Shown here: positions 10,701-22,869 of the stretch, in pieces | How the letters are laid out: every line of letters begins with the position of its first letter | Numbering within the stretch: position 1 is the stretch's first letter | Translations under genes and position numbers: made by a program | Source of the DNA: Vombatus ursinus | Lineage: Eukaryota > Chordata > Mammalia > Diprotodontia > Vombatidae | Assembly (NCBI RefSeq): GCF_900497805.2 | Contig: NW_020954610.1 | Span: forward strand, 20,901,873-20,965,872 | Direction: 5' to 3' | Length of the DNA: 64,000 bases | Notes under the pieces: model-generated | What the model was told of the DNA's origin: nothing | Seen by the model: only the letters and a program-made list of their open reading frames with translations | The model's database searches: none

Positions 10701-11439
10701 TGCTTAAGATTTTTTAATGCCACCATACCATATCCCTTAGATTAACTGGAGCATTATTTTAATCCTAGGGTTTCATAAAATTGGGTTGCAATAATGAGTA
10801 TAAATATCAGAAGCAAAATAATACAGATATAAAGCAGAATATAATATTTTTGCCATCCTATTTCACTGAATATTAACTGTCAAATCATCTGAATAACAGG
10901 GTTTAATTAAAATTCTTATTATGACATAAATGAAGCAAGAATTATAAGAAATACAATGAATTTATATAACACAATACAATAATCCAACCACTGAGTGAGT
11001 AGGATCATGAGTCCTGACTGTTTCCCTTCATTGACTCAAAATAGCAAGAAATGGAACAAATGCATAAAAGTAAATGAACAGCAAAAAAGGAAAAAAGTGA
11101 GACTAGGACAAAATCTACAACAGAAAAACTTGCAGAACGGCCAGCAGAAATACTGAAGAAATAAGTTAACTAAAGAAGCTTCTTATAATGAAAAAATGAT
11201 AGGAGACAAAGACATCAGAAATTTCAAGAAAAAGAAAATAACTTTAATAACAACAGATAAATCCCTAGAAATGAGAATGAAGCCACCATAAGAATTACCA
11301 CAGGAATTTAGAAGTTTAATAAGAATTTTTTAAAAATGATAAAGAGTAAGATTAGAACTTTTAAAAATTAAATACAACAAATATCAATGGTTTAGAACTT
11401 AAGTAGGAAATATTTTAAAAAAAATACTGTATCTTTTGT
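10701..11439. other. Unassigned AT-rich DNA
   Basis: A-rich text (GAAAAA-type runs) without a recognisable repeat consensus. No coding signal. Confidence 0.3.
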
Positions 11440-11595
11440 TTTGAAATCACCTACATTTTCTAATATAGCTTCTCCCTTCTTCCTTATCCTCCCACAGACC
11501 TATCCCTTATAACAAGTAATAAAAAAGAGGAAAATATGCAGTTCAGCAAACTAACACATTAAAAAAATTCTGAAATTATATGCAGTGTTCTCTAC
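11440..11595. repeat. Unclassified marsupial repeat, left half (interrupted by MAR1)
   Basis: TTGAAATCACCTACATTTTC, TATCCTCCCACAGACCTATC, CCCTTATAACAAGTAATAAA and CAGTTCAGCAAACTAACACA form a series I recognise as repeated in marsupial DNA but cannot name. It resumes at about 11858-11900 (TGTACCCATAGTTCTTCACT). Confidence 0.4.
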
Positions 11596-11857
11596 CCATT
11601 GTTGTTTACCCTCACAGTTGTGTCCAACTCTTCATAATGCCATTTGGGGTTTTCTTGGCAAAGATATTATATTAGTTTACCATTTCCTTCTCCAGCTCAT
11701 TTTGCAGATGAGGAAACGGAGGCAAACAAGTTTAAGTCACTTGCCCAGAGTCACATAGATAAAAAGGAAGGCTAGTAAGACTGATTTTAATTCAAGAAGA
11801 TGAGTATTCCTTACTCCAGACCCTGCACTCTATCCAGTGTGCCACCTAGCAGCCTCT
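11596..11857 (-). repeat. MAR1/MON1 CORE-SINE, antisense, full length
   Basis: GTGTCCAACTCTTCATAATG, CATTTCCTTCTCCAGCTCAT, GATGAGGAAACGGAGGCAAA, ACTTGCCCAGAGTCACATAG and CCAGTGTGCCACCTAGCAGC. It sits between CTCTACCCAT and CTCTGTACCCATAG, which look like a diverged target-site duplication. Confidence 0.8.
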
Positions 11858-11905
11858 CTGTACCCATAGTTCTTCACTTGATCAAAGAAGATTGACTGGT
11901 ACTTT
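11858..11905. repeat. Unclassified marsupial repeat, right half
   Basis: TGTACCCATAGTTCTTCACT continues the element broken at 11595. Short. Confidence 0.35.
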
Positions 11906-11959
11906 CTTACATTTGGGGGTAGGGAGATAGACTTGGTCATAATTATATAACACTAAGTA

Positions 11960-13085
11960 TCAATGTTTTTACACAAATCTAATAAAGCTATGAGTAAAAG
12001 TGAAAATTTAATTGGGGATAAATCTTTGCAGCAAGTTTCTCTGATGAAGGTCTCATTCACAGATACATATGGAACTGATTCAAATTTGTGAGAAAAAAAG
12101 TGCCATTCATTAATTGATAAATGGTTTAAGGACATGGACAGACTGTTCTCAAGAAAAGAAATCTAGTTTATCTATAGTTATATGAAAAAAATGGACCAAA
12201 TCTCTACTAATTTGAGAAATCAAAATTAAAGTAACTTGGAGCATCTGTCTTATGGTGATCAAAGAGGCAAAGACGAGAAAAAGGAAAATGATAAATGTTA
12301 GAAGAGCTGTAGGAAAATGGGAATATTAATAGTCTACGAATGGGTACAAACATCCTGGAAAGCAATGTGGAAGTATAAACAAAAATTTTCTAAACAGTGC
12401 ATGCCTTTTGACCCAGCTATACTATTTTAGGCCTATACCCAAAAAGATCAAACAGGAAGGAGTCTTTTATGTATAAAAGTTTTTATAACAGCTTTTTATG
12501 TAGTGACAACAACTAGAAACTAAGAGAATGCCCAACATTTGAGGAATGGTTGAATACATTGAACTTTATGTATGCTTTTGATCTGTAGTAATGATTTAAA
12601 AAAGACATGAAAAGACTTATGTGCACTGGTACACAATGAATTGAAGTAAGTAGAACCAGAAGAATAATTTATAATATAACATCAACTTTATAAAAATGAA
12701 CAATTTTCAAGACTTTTATAAATGGATAAAAAAATGAAATGAGCAAAACCAATAGAACACTTTATACAATACCACTATAAAAACAATTAGTTTTGAAAGC
12801 TGCAAGAACTTTAATCAATATAATGATCATGATTCCAGAGGATCAATGATGAACTGTGGTACTATTACAAAGAGGTTCACAAAGAGATTTATATTGCAGA
12901 ATGAGAAATCTATATACTTTTGTGTTATAAAATTACAGTCATTGGAGGAATTTGTTTTGGTTAATTATGCATACTTGTTAAAAAATTTTCTTCATTTCTT
13001 TTTCATCAGAATGGGAAAAGAGAGGGAGAGAAAAAAGATTTCTATGGGGGGCTCTCTTTAGATATGAAATGTTACATGTACTTTC
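11960..13085 (+). mobile_element. Older L1 LINE, ORF2 C-terminus and 3'UTR
   Basis: GATGAAGGTCTCATTCACAG, TTAATTGATAAATGGTTTAA, GCCTTTTGACCCAGCTATAC and AAATGGGAATATTAATAG-type blocks are the ORF2 C-terminal series (ISDKDLI..., PIDKWSKD..., AFDPA). The 3' part (GATTCCAGAGGATCAATGAT) matches the L1 3'UTR at 58325-58575 rather than the younger type. Many stops, 5' truncated. Confidence 0.7.
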
Positions 13086-13195
13086 AGGTGAGATTATTCT
13101 GTTATTAGTTTTACTTAACTGCTTTACTTTGTTAAGGGCATATCTCACAAAGTGGAAGTGATCTGTAAATGTTTAAATGTAAAACAAAACACATC

Positions 13196-13669
13196 TTTTT
13201 TTTTTCTTTCAGCCAAAAACAAGGTTTATTGAATATTCACCACATCAGCTAGACTCTTAAGGAATCTGAGCGCCTGTGAGCTATTAGCTAGATTATGAAA
13301 ATCTGAGCAGTGGCTAGATTATAAGAATCAGAGCAGTGGCTAGATTTTAGGAATCTGAGCATCTTAATGGAGATAAGATGGACCTTATATACAGAAAAAC
13401 TATGGGAGGGATCTAGGAGTGGCCAAGTATTCTATTAGGTAATAGAACTCCAGGGGTGGCCAAGGGAGAATGGAGCCTAGATAGGATTAAGAGTGGAAAG
13501 TGGCCGGGGAACATAGGGAGGTCTAGGCTAGGTTAAGGGTAACAGATTGGGCATAGCCACAATGAAAGGCCAGTTGATGAGATTATAGCCTCAGGGGAAC
13601 GCCAGAGATTTGGCCATATGGGAAAGTCCAGGGTTTTTCCTTTTTGGGGTCTAGATCCCATCCTCATCA
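13196..13669 (-). mobile_element. ERV long terminal repeat fossil (U3-R part) ending in poly-A
   Basis: On the minus strand the LTR starts TGATGAGGATGGGATC just after a GAGGGGGGAA polypurine tract. It runs to AATAAACCTTGTTTTTGGC and stops about 20 nt later in ten As (13196-13205 on + as T). Sister LTRs at 41121, 43757 and 63085 continue with further sequence past this point, so this copy ends at the polyadenylation site. Confidence 0.65.
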
Positions 13670-14750
13670 TTCCCCCCTCAAACAATTCAGACCCAAATTC
13701 TTTTGGGATAAGGGGAGAAGGTCTCGGCTTCTGAAACTGCTTCCTGCTGGCAAGGGGATCAAATCTACCTCATAGCCAGACTCAAGAATAGCCAGGTGGG
13801 TAACATTACCTTTCAAAGGAATATAATGGGGAAACTGAGTCAGGAGGAGCCCATCTGAGACTGAGTCTAAAATTGTCCTCTCAGCTTTGCCCAATGCTGA
13901 CTTCCCACTAGTATCACATTCTCTCTGAATAGCTTGTGACATTTCTCTCAGATGGTGGATTGTTGATTATTGACGGACTATTATGATCCATCAGACAACT
14001 CAAAATAAATCTCATCAGCTTTTATCTCAAACAACAAGTTTCACTAATAAAAGTTGCTTGACATAATTCCCTGATGCCAAATAATTAGCTCAACTGTCTC
14101 TCACACTTCTGGGGAACATGGGGAGGTCTGATGAACAGAGGGAACTGGGATATTGACCCAGTTTCTCTTTGACCTGAATGAGGTCTGAAATGGAGAATGG
14201 AACATGCACCCTAATTGTCCCATTAGGGGAGACAGGAACTTCCCTTAGGTGAAAAAGCCTTGAAGGCACTGTGGGAACTGGGGCTAGGGAGGTAGGGAGA
14301 TAAGAAGTCCCACTTCTTGTGAGTGAGGGACTGGGAAATGCTGGCTGAACTGGACTGGACTGCAAAGCCAAGGGATCTGGCTGGCAAGGGAAAAAAATCA
14401 GCTGACATTGGAGGAGGGGGAGGGATCAAGGGAGGAGATACCACTGAGGCTGGGGCTGAGGCCAAGGTCTGGGTGGTCCTTGCGTCTGGGTAAAGGGCCT
14501 GGGGAGGAGGTGTTGCCAAAACCTGAGCAGGGGTCTGAGGAGAAATTGCAGGTTGGGAAGGGGCTTGGGATGGAGGAAAAGGGGAGGAAAAGCAAGGGAA
14601 AGAAGGGTTAGGCAAGGAAGGAGGGGATGAGAAATGGGAGGGGGCAATGGAAAATGGGGAGAATAGGGAGGGGATAGGGACTGGGGAGGTGCTATAGCAC
14701 TGGGAGCCATAAAAAGAGGGTCATCCAAAAAGTATAATTGATCAGTTCAA
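13670..14750 (-). mobile_element. ERV internal fossil: proline-rich gag and capsid start, plus a stretch next to the LTR
   Basis: Minus-strand translation gives a long Pro/Ser-rich region (about 14400-14730), then IRVHVPFSISDLIQVKEKLG, which is the start of a gammaretrovirus-like (ERV1-type) capsid. Between this and the LTR lies a short tract ending near the polypurine tract. Most of pol and env is absent. The element is broken and fossil. The several overlapping open frames here on both strands are products of the G-rich proline tract. Confidence 0.65.
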
Positions 14751-14759
14751 TTTCGTTTC

Positions 14760-15294
14760 ATTTGGTTAAGGTCAGATGCTCTAAGTCAGTCTAGTTTTAA
14801 CAGTCACACATATGACCCTTACTGTTACATAATGAAACCACGTCAAAATTATGGCTATTCCAAGAAATTTGCATAGTATTCAATTCATTTAAGTGTCCTT
14901 GAAGGTTAAAAGGGTTGTTGAAGACATGTTGAGAGAAAAGTTATGAGCTAATCTCATGAATACTGGAGGAAAGAAGAAGAGTGGTGAAGTGATTTAATAT
15001 TTCTTGCAATTGGGATGCCAGATGGTAAAGTAACTGAAATAAAGAAGTGGGGGAATAGGGGAAAGGAGCTCTAATCACACTTTTGTATTAGTTAGGCAAG
15101 GAAAGTATATAAGATAGACTATAACAGTGAGAGTGAAATGAAAGGATTTAGAACTCAACAAGGCAGAGGGTAATATAATTTGTTCAGTGGTTTGTATAAA
15201 TATTTAATGGAAAGTATCTCTTGTAGTGATAATAAATTATCAGAAAAAAATAATAAAAACAGTCTGACAGTTAAGCAGTTACTATAGTCCAGAA
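14760..15294. other. Unassigned DNA
   Basis: No recognised repeat or gene. The 5' boundary of the ERV fossil lies somewhere near 14750-14820 and I cannot place it exactly. Confidence 0.3.
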
Positions 15295-15296
15295 GG

Positions 15297-15490
15297 GGTT
15301 GTCTTGAGTTCAAATCTGGCCTCAGACACTTACTATATGTGTGACTCTGGGCAAGTCACTTAACCCTGTTTGCCTTTCCTCATCTATAAAATGAGCTGGA
15401 CAAGGAAATGGCAAACCACTCCACTATCTTTGCCAAGAAAACCCAAGAAGGGGTCATGAAGAATGAGACATGACTGAAAATGACTAAACA
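15297..15490 (+). repeat. MAR1 CORE-SINE, 5' truncated
   Basis: AGTTCAAATCTGGCCTCAGA, TGTGACTCTGGGCAAGTCAC, AATGAGCTGGACAAGGAAAT, GCAAACCACTCCACTATCTT and CATGACTGAAAATGACTAAA, the MAR1 series to its 3' end. Confidence 0.8.
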
Positions 15491-15494
15491 ACAT

Positions 15495-15950
15495 ATTTCA
15501 GGTATTATAATCTGTTCTGGGGATACAAAGATAGGTAAAAATAGCACCTTCACTCAAAGAGAGTACATTCTAATGAAGAGAGCATGTAAGTAATTAGATA
15601 CATATAAACGAGATACCATGCTTTGCAAATGTGAAAGTACTAGATAAATGCCAGCTGTTATTATATAAGATTTGTACAGAGTAAAGAGGGGAAGACACTA
15701 GCAGATGAGAAGATCAGTAAAGAAGGCCTCTTGCAGAAGGTTGTCCTTAAGCTAAGTCTTAAAGAAAACAAGGGAAACAAAGAGTTAGATGTGAAGGGTC
15801 AGAGCATTCCAAACAGAGGCTGCCATTGCAAAGGCATGGAGATGGAAGCTAGAGTGCTATGTTCAAGAAACTACAAGTGGGCCAGTTTAGCTGTATCATA
15901 CCATGTGTGGAAGGAGTAAAATATAAGAAGACTGGAGAATAAGTGGCAAG
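15495..15950 (-). repeat. L2 LINE 3' end, antisense, carrying a MIR scrap
   Basis: TCTGGGGATACAAAGATAGG, GAAGGCCTCTTGCAGAAGG, AGCATTCCAAACAGAGGCTG, AAAGGCATGGAGATGGAAGC and ATAAGAAGACTGGAGAATAA follow L2 reversed for about 450 bp. The run is broken at 15612-15664 by a sense MIR tail. It explains the open frame 15731-15919. Confidence 0.7.
15612..15664 (+). repeat. MIR 3' tail within L2
   Basis: CATGCTTTGCAAATGTGAAA and TAGATAAATGCCAGCTGTTA are the end of a MIR/CORE-SINE. Confidence 0.5.
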
Positions 15951-15954
15951 ATGA

Positions 15955-16738
15955 AGGCCTCATTTATCTTAAACATATAGAGAACTGAGTCAAATTTCTG
16001 AGTCATTCTCTAATTGATAAATGAACAAAAGATAAGAGAAGTTTTCAGATGAAGTAATCAAAGCTATCTATAGCTATATGAAAAAATACTCTAATCCACT
16101 ATTGATTGGAGAAATGTTAATTGAAACAATTCTGACATACTACCTCGTACCTATTAGATTGGCTAATAGGACAAAAAAGGTAAATGACAAATTTTGCAGG
16201 TCATGTGGGGAAAATGAGACTTTGATGCACTGTTGGTGGCATAGTGAACTGATTTACTATTCTGTAGAGTAATTTGGAACTGTGCCCAAAGGGCTATAAA
16301 ACCATACATATGGATTCAGTCAAAGAGATGCACTTGAGGACCAGAGGCCACATGTGGCTTCGAGGCTGCAGGTTCCCCACCCATAACTTAGCTATTATCA
16401 GCAATACAACAATCCAAGACAACTCTGAAGGACTTTTATGATTAAAAATGCTATCCATCCCCAGAAAAGGAACTGATGGAGTCTGAATACAGATTGAAGC
16501 ATACTTTTTTTTTACTTTCTTTATTTTTCTTGAGTTTCTTTTTCTGTTTTCTTTCACAATGTGACTTATATGGATATGTTTTGTGTGACTACACATGTAT
16601 AACCTATATCTAATTGCTTGCCTTCTCAATGGAAGGAGGGAGGCAGAGAGAGAATTTTGAACTCAAAGTTTTAAAAACAAATGTTAAAATTGTTTTTACA
16701 TGTAACTGGGAAAAAACAAAATACCAAATAAAAAAGAC
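15955..16738 (+). mobile_element. L1 LINE 3' end with internal loss and a 50-bp foreign block
   Basis: ORF2 C-terminal text (GGCCTCATTTATCTTAAACA, CACTGTTGGTGGCATAGTGA) runs to about 16325. A block at about 16328-16384 (GGCCACATGTGGCTTCGAGG) is not L1. L1 3'UTR resumes with AGCAATACAACAATCCAAGA and ends TGTAACTGGGAAAAAACAAA. The part of ORF2 and 3'UTR expected between is missing (about 200 bp relative to 53820-54150). Confidence 0.75.
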
Positions 16739-16739
16739 A

Positions 16740-17249
16740 GATATGTTTGGAATAAAATAGAAACACATGAACAAAATACTGGCTTCGATGTAATTTCCAT
16801 TCACCATTTTCTCTACGAATATAGAATTTTGGCTTATTGAATTACAATAAATATGGCTTTATTTCTCTAACTGTTGTGACATTTTCTAGACACCTGACTG
16901 TCAAATAGTTCAATGTGATCAACAAGTGTGACAAACCTCAGTGTGACAGGCATTTATTAAAAGAATTATTGATGATGTAAATATAGAAATTAACTCTATG
17001 CCTCTAGTCTCTACAATTTACTAATAAATCTAGGAATTGGACTATTTCATATAATGGGTATCAATTCAGTTGAGTTTACTGATAATGGCATATTTTTTTA
17101 TTCTTGAAAATATTTTCACTGCTGTTATTGATATGGGTGCTCCCAAAAACATTTCAAATTTTAAAACTAAAATAATCTTGCTTTAGTGACTTTGCAGATA
17201 TAACCTAAATTGCAAGTGAAAGGAATAAGATGGATAGATAGATAGATAT
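16740..17249. other. Unassigned AT-rich DNA
   Basis: No recognised repeat or gene; a short GATA tract at 17228-17247 borders the next L2. Confidence 0.35.
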
Positions 17250-17370
17250 AGATCATTTATTAATTGCTTACTATTTGGTGCCAGGCACTTTGCTAAACAC
17301 TGAAGATATGCATACACAGACAAGCAAACAAGACAGTTCTTGCCCTAAATAAGGTTACAACACATAAAGG
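17250..17370 (-). repeat. L2 LINE 3' end, antisense
   Basis: CATTTATTAATTGCTTACTA, GGTGCCAGGCACTTTGC and CAGTTCTTGCCCTAAATAAG. Short, diverged. Confidence 0.55.
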
Positions 17371-17934
17371 AGTGTTGGAAGGAAAGTAGGGTACTGATGA
17401 GGTGGGGCATAGATGATAAAATTGTAGGAAGTTGAGTGGAGACCTGGGCCCCAATAAGATAAAGCCAAAATCTCATCTATCAGAACTGCGGGAAAACAGG
17501 GCTAGAATCCAAGTTGGAGAATAAGGCCATGAAGCAGAGAATTGGGGTAGTAATGTGGAATGTTGGGCTACTGACTTTGGCTAACTTCTTCAGAAGAAAG
17601 AATAGCTGACATATACCTAAGCCGTGGAATAAATAAATAATTCAGCTTTCATTTGCAATGAGTCTGTCTTAGCTTTGTATACAAGACTAAAATGAGGGAA
17701 TTTTGTAGGACCTAGAATTTATGCAATTATGAGATATCTATCAATATCTATCTGTAGTTATCTATTTTGATATGTAACTATACCTATAGATATCTCTATC
17801 TACATTGCTATATATCTGTCTCTATTTCTACGAAAGTCTTTATTCTTCAGATGCTTAATTTTCATTTTCTAAATGAATGCTAAATGTATGATGATATGGA
17901 TGTGAGGGTAGATTAATAGATATTTGAAGATCTT
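17371..17934. other. Unassigned DNA with a degenerate ATCT tract
   Basis: 17735-17830 is an impure TATCTATC microsatellite. The rest shows no recognised element. Confidence 0.35.
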
Positions 17935-18115
17935 TGGTCCAGTTCTGTGATCTTACTGGTACAGGGAACTCCCAATAAGGCAATTCCTTCTACCCATCTA
18001 AATCAGAATCTATTTTGCAACCTATATATTCTTACAGAGTTGCTCTTTGCAATTTGTAAGTGTGAATTTATTTGCCCATATATGGCAAAGCCAGTCAGGC
18101 AAAATTATTGTTCTA
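17935..18115 (-). repeat. THER1/MIR-family SINE, antisense
   Basis: GTCCAGTTCTGTGATCTTAC, GGTACAGGGAACTCCCAATA, GGCAATTCCTTCTACCCATC and GAGTTGCTCTTTGC mirror the sense copy at 31670-31880 (TAGAGGGAGTTTCCTCATCT, GAATTCCCTATAAC). Confidence 0.55.
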
Positions 18116-18117
18116 TA

Positions 18118-18385
18118 AGAAATAATAAAAGGGAAGATTTCAGAAAAAAATCTGGGAATACTTACACGAACTGATACAAAGTGAAGTGAACAGAACTAGG
18201 AGGTCATTGTACATACTACCAGCAACATTGTAACAACAATCAACTACGAAAGATTTAGCTACTCTGATCAATACCATGATCCACAACAATTTCGAAGGAC
18301 TCATAATTAAAAATTCCACTTACCTCTAGAGAGAATACACTCTGAGCACAGAATGGAGCATATTTTTTCTTACTTGATTTTTAAA
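18118..18385 (+). mobile_element. Older L1 3' end, left half (split by the 5.9-kb L1)
   Basis: AGTGAAGTGAACAGAACTAG, AACAATTTCGAAGGACTCAT and a GAATGGAGCATATTTTTTC end. The rest of this 3'UTR (CCCACTATGACTAATGCGG onward) appears at 24275, so this was one copy before the insertion. Confidence 0.7.
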
Positions 18386-18588
18386 TTTCTTTATTTTTAG
18401 TTTTCAACATTCGAGTCCATAACATTTTGAGTTCCAAATTTTCTCCCCATCTGTCTCCTATCCCAGCAACCAAGACGGCATGCAATTTGATATAGGCTCA
18501 ACATATATATTCATATTAAACCTATTTTCACATTAGTCATGTTGTAAAAAAGAGTAGAACCAATGGGAGAAATCATGAGAAAGAAGAG

Positions 18589-18591
<3 letters not shown>

Positions 18592-18627
<36 letters not shown>
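18592..18627. repeat. (GA)n microsatellite in L1 3'UTR
   Basis: Uninterrupted GA repeats. The same position in the L1 3'UTR holds (CT)n or A/C-rich tracts in other copies (51520, 52336). Confidence 0.9.
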
Positions 18628-18630
<3 letters not shown>

Positions 18631-18649
18631 ATATGCTTCAATCTGCATT

Positions 18650-21600
18650 CAGACTCCATAGCACTTTTTTGGGATGTGGATAGCATTTTCTATCATGAGA
18701 CTTTTGGGGTTGTCTTAGATCTTTGCATTGATAAGAACACATTAGTCCATCAAAGTGACTCATCACACAATTTGGCTGTTACTGTGTATGATGTTCTCCT
18801 GGTTCTGCTCACTTCACTCAGCATCAGTTCACATAAGTCTTTCCAGGTTTTTCTGAAGTCTGCCTGCTCATCATTTCTTATAGCCAATAGTATTCCATTA
18901 CATTCATATACCACAGCTTGTTCAGTCATTCCCCAACTGATGAGTATCTCCTAAATTTCCAATTCTTAGCCACCACAAAAAGAGCTGCTATAAATACTTA
19001 TGTACATGTGAGTCCTTTTCCCATTTGTATGATCTCTTTGGGATACAGACCTAGAAGAGGTATTGCTGGGTCAAAAGGTATGCACAGTTTAATAACCTTT
19101 TGGGCATAGTTCCAAATTACTCTCTAGAATGGTTGGATCAGTTTACAACTCCACCAACAATGCATTAGTGTTCCAGTTTTCCCACATCTTCTCCAACATT
19201 TATCTTTATTTTGGTCATTTTAGCCAATCTGATAGGTGTGATGAGATACTTGTTTTTATTTGTATTTTTCTTATCAATAGTGATTTAGAGCATTTTTTCA
19301 TATGACTATAGATAGCTTTAATTTCTTTCTCAGAAAACTGCCTATTTGTATCCTTTGACCATTTGTCAATTGGGGAATGAATTGTATTCTTATAAATTTG
19401 ACTCAGTTCTCTATATATTTTAGAAATGAGGTCTTTATCAGAGACACTGATAATAAAAATTCTTTCCCAGTTTTCTGCTTCCCTTCTAATCTTGGTTGCA
19501 TTGGTTTTCTTTGTGTAAAAAGTTTTCAATTTAATGTAATCAAAATCATCCATTTTATATTTCATAATGTTTTCTATCTCTTATTTGGTCATAAATTCTT
19601 CCATTCTCCATAAATCCGACAAGCAAACTATTCCTTTTCTCCCAATTTGCTTATAGTATCAACCTTTATACATAAAGTGTGTACACATTTTGACCTTATC
19701 TTGGTAGACAGTGTGAGATGTTGGACTATGCCTAGTTTTTGCCATATCATTTTCCAGTTTTCCCAGCAGTTTTTGTCAAATAGCGAGTTCTTAATCCTGA
19801 AGCTAGAGTCTTTGGGTTTGTCAAACAGTAGATTACTATAGTAATGACTACTGTGCCTTCCATACCTAACCTATTCCACTGATCTACTCTATTTCATAGG
19901 CAGTGCCAAGTAGTTTTTATGATTGCTGCTTTATAATACAATTTAAAATCTAGTTTGCCTAGGCCACTTTGCCTTGCATTTCTTTTCACTAATTCCCTTG
20001 ATATTCTCGACATTGTTATTCCAAATGAATTTTGTTATTATTTTTTCTAGCTCTATAAAATAATTTTTAGTAGATTGATTAGTATGGCACTGAATAAGTA
20101 AATTAACTTAGGTAGAATTGGCATTTTTATTATATTAGCTCAGCCTATCCAGGACCAACTGATATTATTCCAATTATTTAGATCTGACTTTATTTGTGTA
20201 AAAAGTGATTTGTAACTGTGTTCATATACTTCCTGGATTTGTCTTGGCAGGTAGATGATCAAATATTTTATATTGTCTACAGTAACTTTAAATGGAATTT
20301 CTCTTTCTAACTTATGCTGTTGGGCTTTGTAATATATAGAAATGCTGATGATTTATGTGGGTTTATTTTATATCCTGCAGCTTTGCTAAAGTTGTTTTTA
20401 TTTCAAGTAGATTTTTACTCAATTTTCGAGGATTCTGACTATATCATCATATCATTTGTTAAGAGTGATACCTTTATTTCTTTTTAGTCTATTCTAATTC
20501 CTTCAATTTTTTTTCTCACTGCCAAAGTTAACATTTCTAGTACAATATTGAATAACAGTGGTAAAAATGGACATCCTTGTTTCACTCCCATGGAAATGTT
20601 TATAATATATCTCCATTACAAATAATGGTTGCTGATGGTTTTAGATAGATTCTTCTTATATTTAAAGGAAGCCTCCATTTTTTCCTATGCTCTCTAGTGT
20701 TTTTAACAGGAATGGGGTTTGTATTGTGTTGAAAGCTTTTTCTGCATCTGCTGAGATAATCATATGATTTTATTGATATGGTCAATTGTGCTGAGACTTT
20801 TCCTAATATTGAACCAGCCCTGCATTCCTAGTATAAATCCTACCCGATTATAATGTATGATGCTCATGATAAGTTGCTGTAACCTCTTTGCTAATATTTT
20901 ATTTAAAATTTTTTCATCTTTATTTATTAAGGAAATTAATCTATAATTTTCTTTCTCTGTTTTGGCTCTTCCATGTATAGGCATCAGTACCATATTAGAA
21001 TCATAAAAAGAAAAAAAATTGGTAGGACTCCTTATTCACATAATTTCCCAAATAGTCTATATAGTATTGGAATTAATTGTTCTTTAAATGCCTGATGTAA
21101 TTCCCTTGTAAATCCATCTGGCCCTGGAGACTTTTTTTCTGGGGAGTTCATTGATGGCTTGTTTAATTTCTTTTTCTGAAATGGGGTTAAGTATTTTATT
21201 TCTTCTTCTGTTTATCTGGGCAATATATTTTTTGTAAATATTGATTTATTTCACTAAAAAAGTCAAATTTACTGGCATGAAGTTGGGCAAAATACCTCCT
21301 AATTGTTGTTTTAATTTCATCTTAATTTTTGGTGAATTCATCATTTTCATTTCTGATACAGGTAATTTGGTTTTCTTCTTTCTTTTTAAAATCAAATCAA
21401 TCAAAGGTTTATCTATCTTACTGGTTTTATCATAAGACCAGCTCCAAGATTTATTTATTAGTTCAATAGTTTTCTTAATTTCAATTTTAATAATCTCTCC
21501 TTTGGTTTTCAGTATTTTTAATTTGGCATTTAATTGGGGATTTTTAATTTGTTCTTTTTCTAGAATTTTTTAGTTGGATCCAAACTCATTGATTTCTCTA

Positions 21601-22530
21601 TTTTATTCATGTAAGCATTTGGAGATATAAAATTTCCCCTAAGAGCCACTTTCTCTGCATCCCTTAAGTTTTGGTATATTGTCTCATTATTGTCATTCTA
21701 TTCAATGAAGTTCTCGATTATTTCTATGATTTGTTGTTTAACCCACTCATACTTTGGGATTAGATTATTGAGTTTCCAATTGATTTTTAGTCCATCTTTC
21801 CATGGTCCTTTATTAGATGTAATTTTTATTGCATCATGATCTGAAAAGAATACATTTAACATTTGTACTTTTCTGCATTAGATTGTGAGGTTTTTATGCT
21901 CTAATACATGGTCAATTTTTGTGTAGGTTCTATGTACTGCTGAGAAAAAAGTACATTCCTTTCTATCCCCTTCAATTTTCTTCAGAGGCTTACCATATCT
22001 AACTTTTCTAAAATTCAATTCACCTACTTAACTTCTTTCTTATTTATTTTGTGGTTAGATTTATGTAGTTCAGAGAGTGGTAGGTGGAGGCCCCCTGCTA
22101 ATATAGTTTTGCTGTTTATTTCTTCCTGTAACTCCCTAAACTTCTTCTCTAAGAATCTGGATGCTATATCACTTGATACATATATGTTTAGTAATGACAT
22201 TACTTCATTGTCTATGGTACCTTTCAGCAAGACGTACTTTTCCCCTCCTTATCTCTTTCAATTAGATTAATTTTTGCTTTTGTTTTGTCTAAGATCAGGA
22301 TTGCTACCCCTGCTTTTTTTTTTTTACTTCAGCTGAAGCATAATATATTCTACACCAGCCTTTTACTTTTACCCTATGTGTTTCCCTCTGTTTCAAATGT
22401 GTTTCTTATAAACATCATCTTGTAGGATTATGGTTTTTAACACATTCTGCTATCCACTTCCATTTTATAGACAGTTCATCCCATTCACATTGAGAGTTAT
22501 GATTAATATCTGTGTCTTTCTCTCCATCCT
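18650..22530 (-). pseudogene. L1 ORF2 (endonuclease/reverse transcriptase), decayed
   Basis: Endonuclease part: 22024-22230 reads MLKGTIDNEVMSLLNIYVSS, then FLEKKFRELQEEINSKTIL and LPLSELHKSNHKINKKEV, the EN core that follows GDLN-type residues in L1. Reverse transcriptase part: 20760-20993 reads [20 protein letters not shown] and then [20 protein letters not shown] (NYRPISL and [12 protein letters not shown] motifs). C-terminus: 19215-19565 reads KMDDFDYIKLKTFYTKKTNA, then ELSQIYKNTIHSPIDKWSKD. Total about 3.9 kb as in other L1s. Frequent stops and frame changes between these blocks show it is not translatable. Confidence 0.85.
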
Positions 22531-22869
22531 ATCCCCTCCCCATTTATTCTTTCCTCTCTTCTTTCTCCCTTTCCCTCCTCACTAGAATTTTTCTTTTGAC
22601 CACCACCTCCCTCAATCAGTTCTCCCTTCTCTCCACCCCCTCCCTTTTCTTTCCCCTTTCTCCTCCTAATTTCTGTAGGGCTAGTTAGATTTCTATACCT
22701 AACTCAGTATCTTATTCTCTCCTTGAGACAAATCTGATGAGAGTAATGTTCAAACAATGCTCATCTCCCTCCCTTCTTTCCCTCTATTATAATAGGTCTT
22801 TGTGCCTCTTCATGCGATGTAATTTACCCTTTTTTGCATCAGGTGATCAGTGGATTATTTCAATGACTA

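Noticed and set aside
14223-14615. 130-codon proline-rich minus-strand frame as a host gene
   Set aside because: Belongs to the gag-like tract of an ERV fossil; low-complexity proline stretches are often open in several frames.
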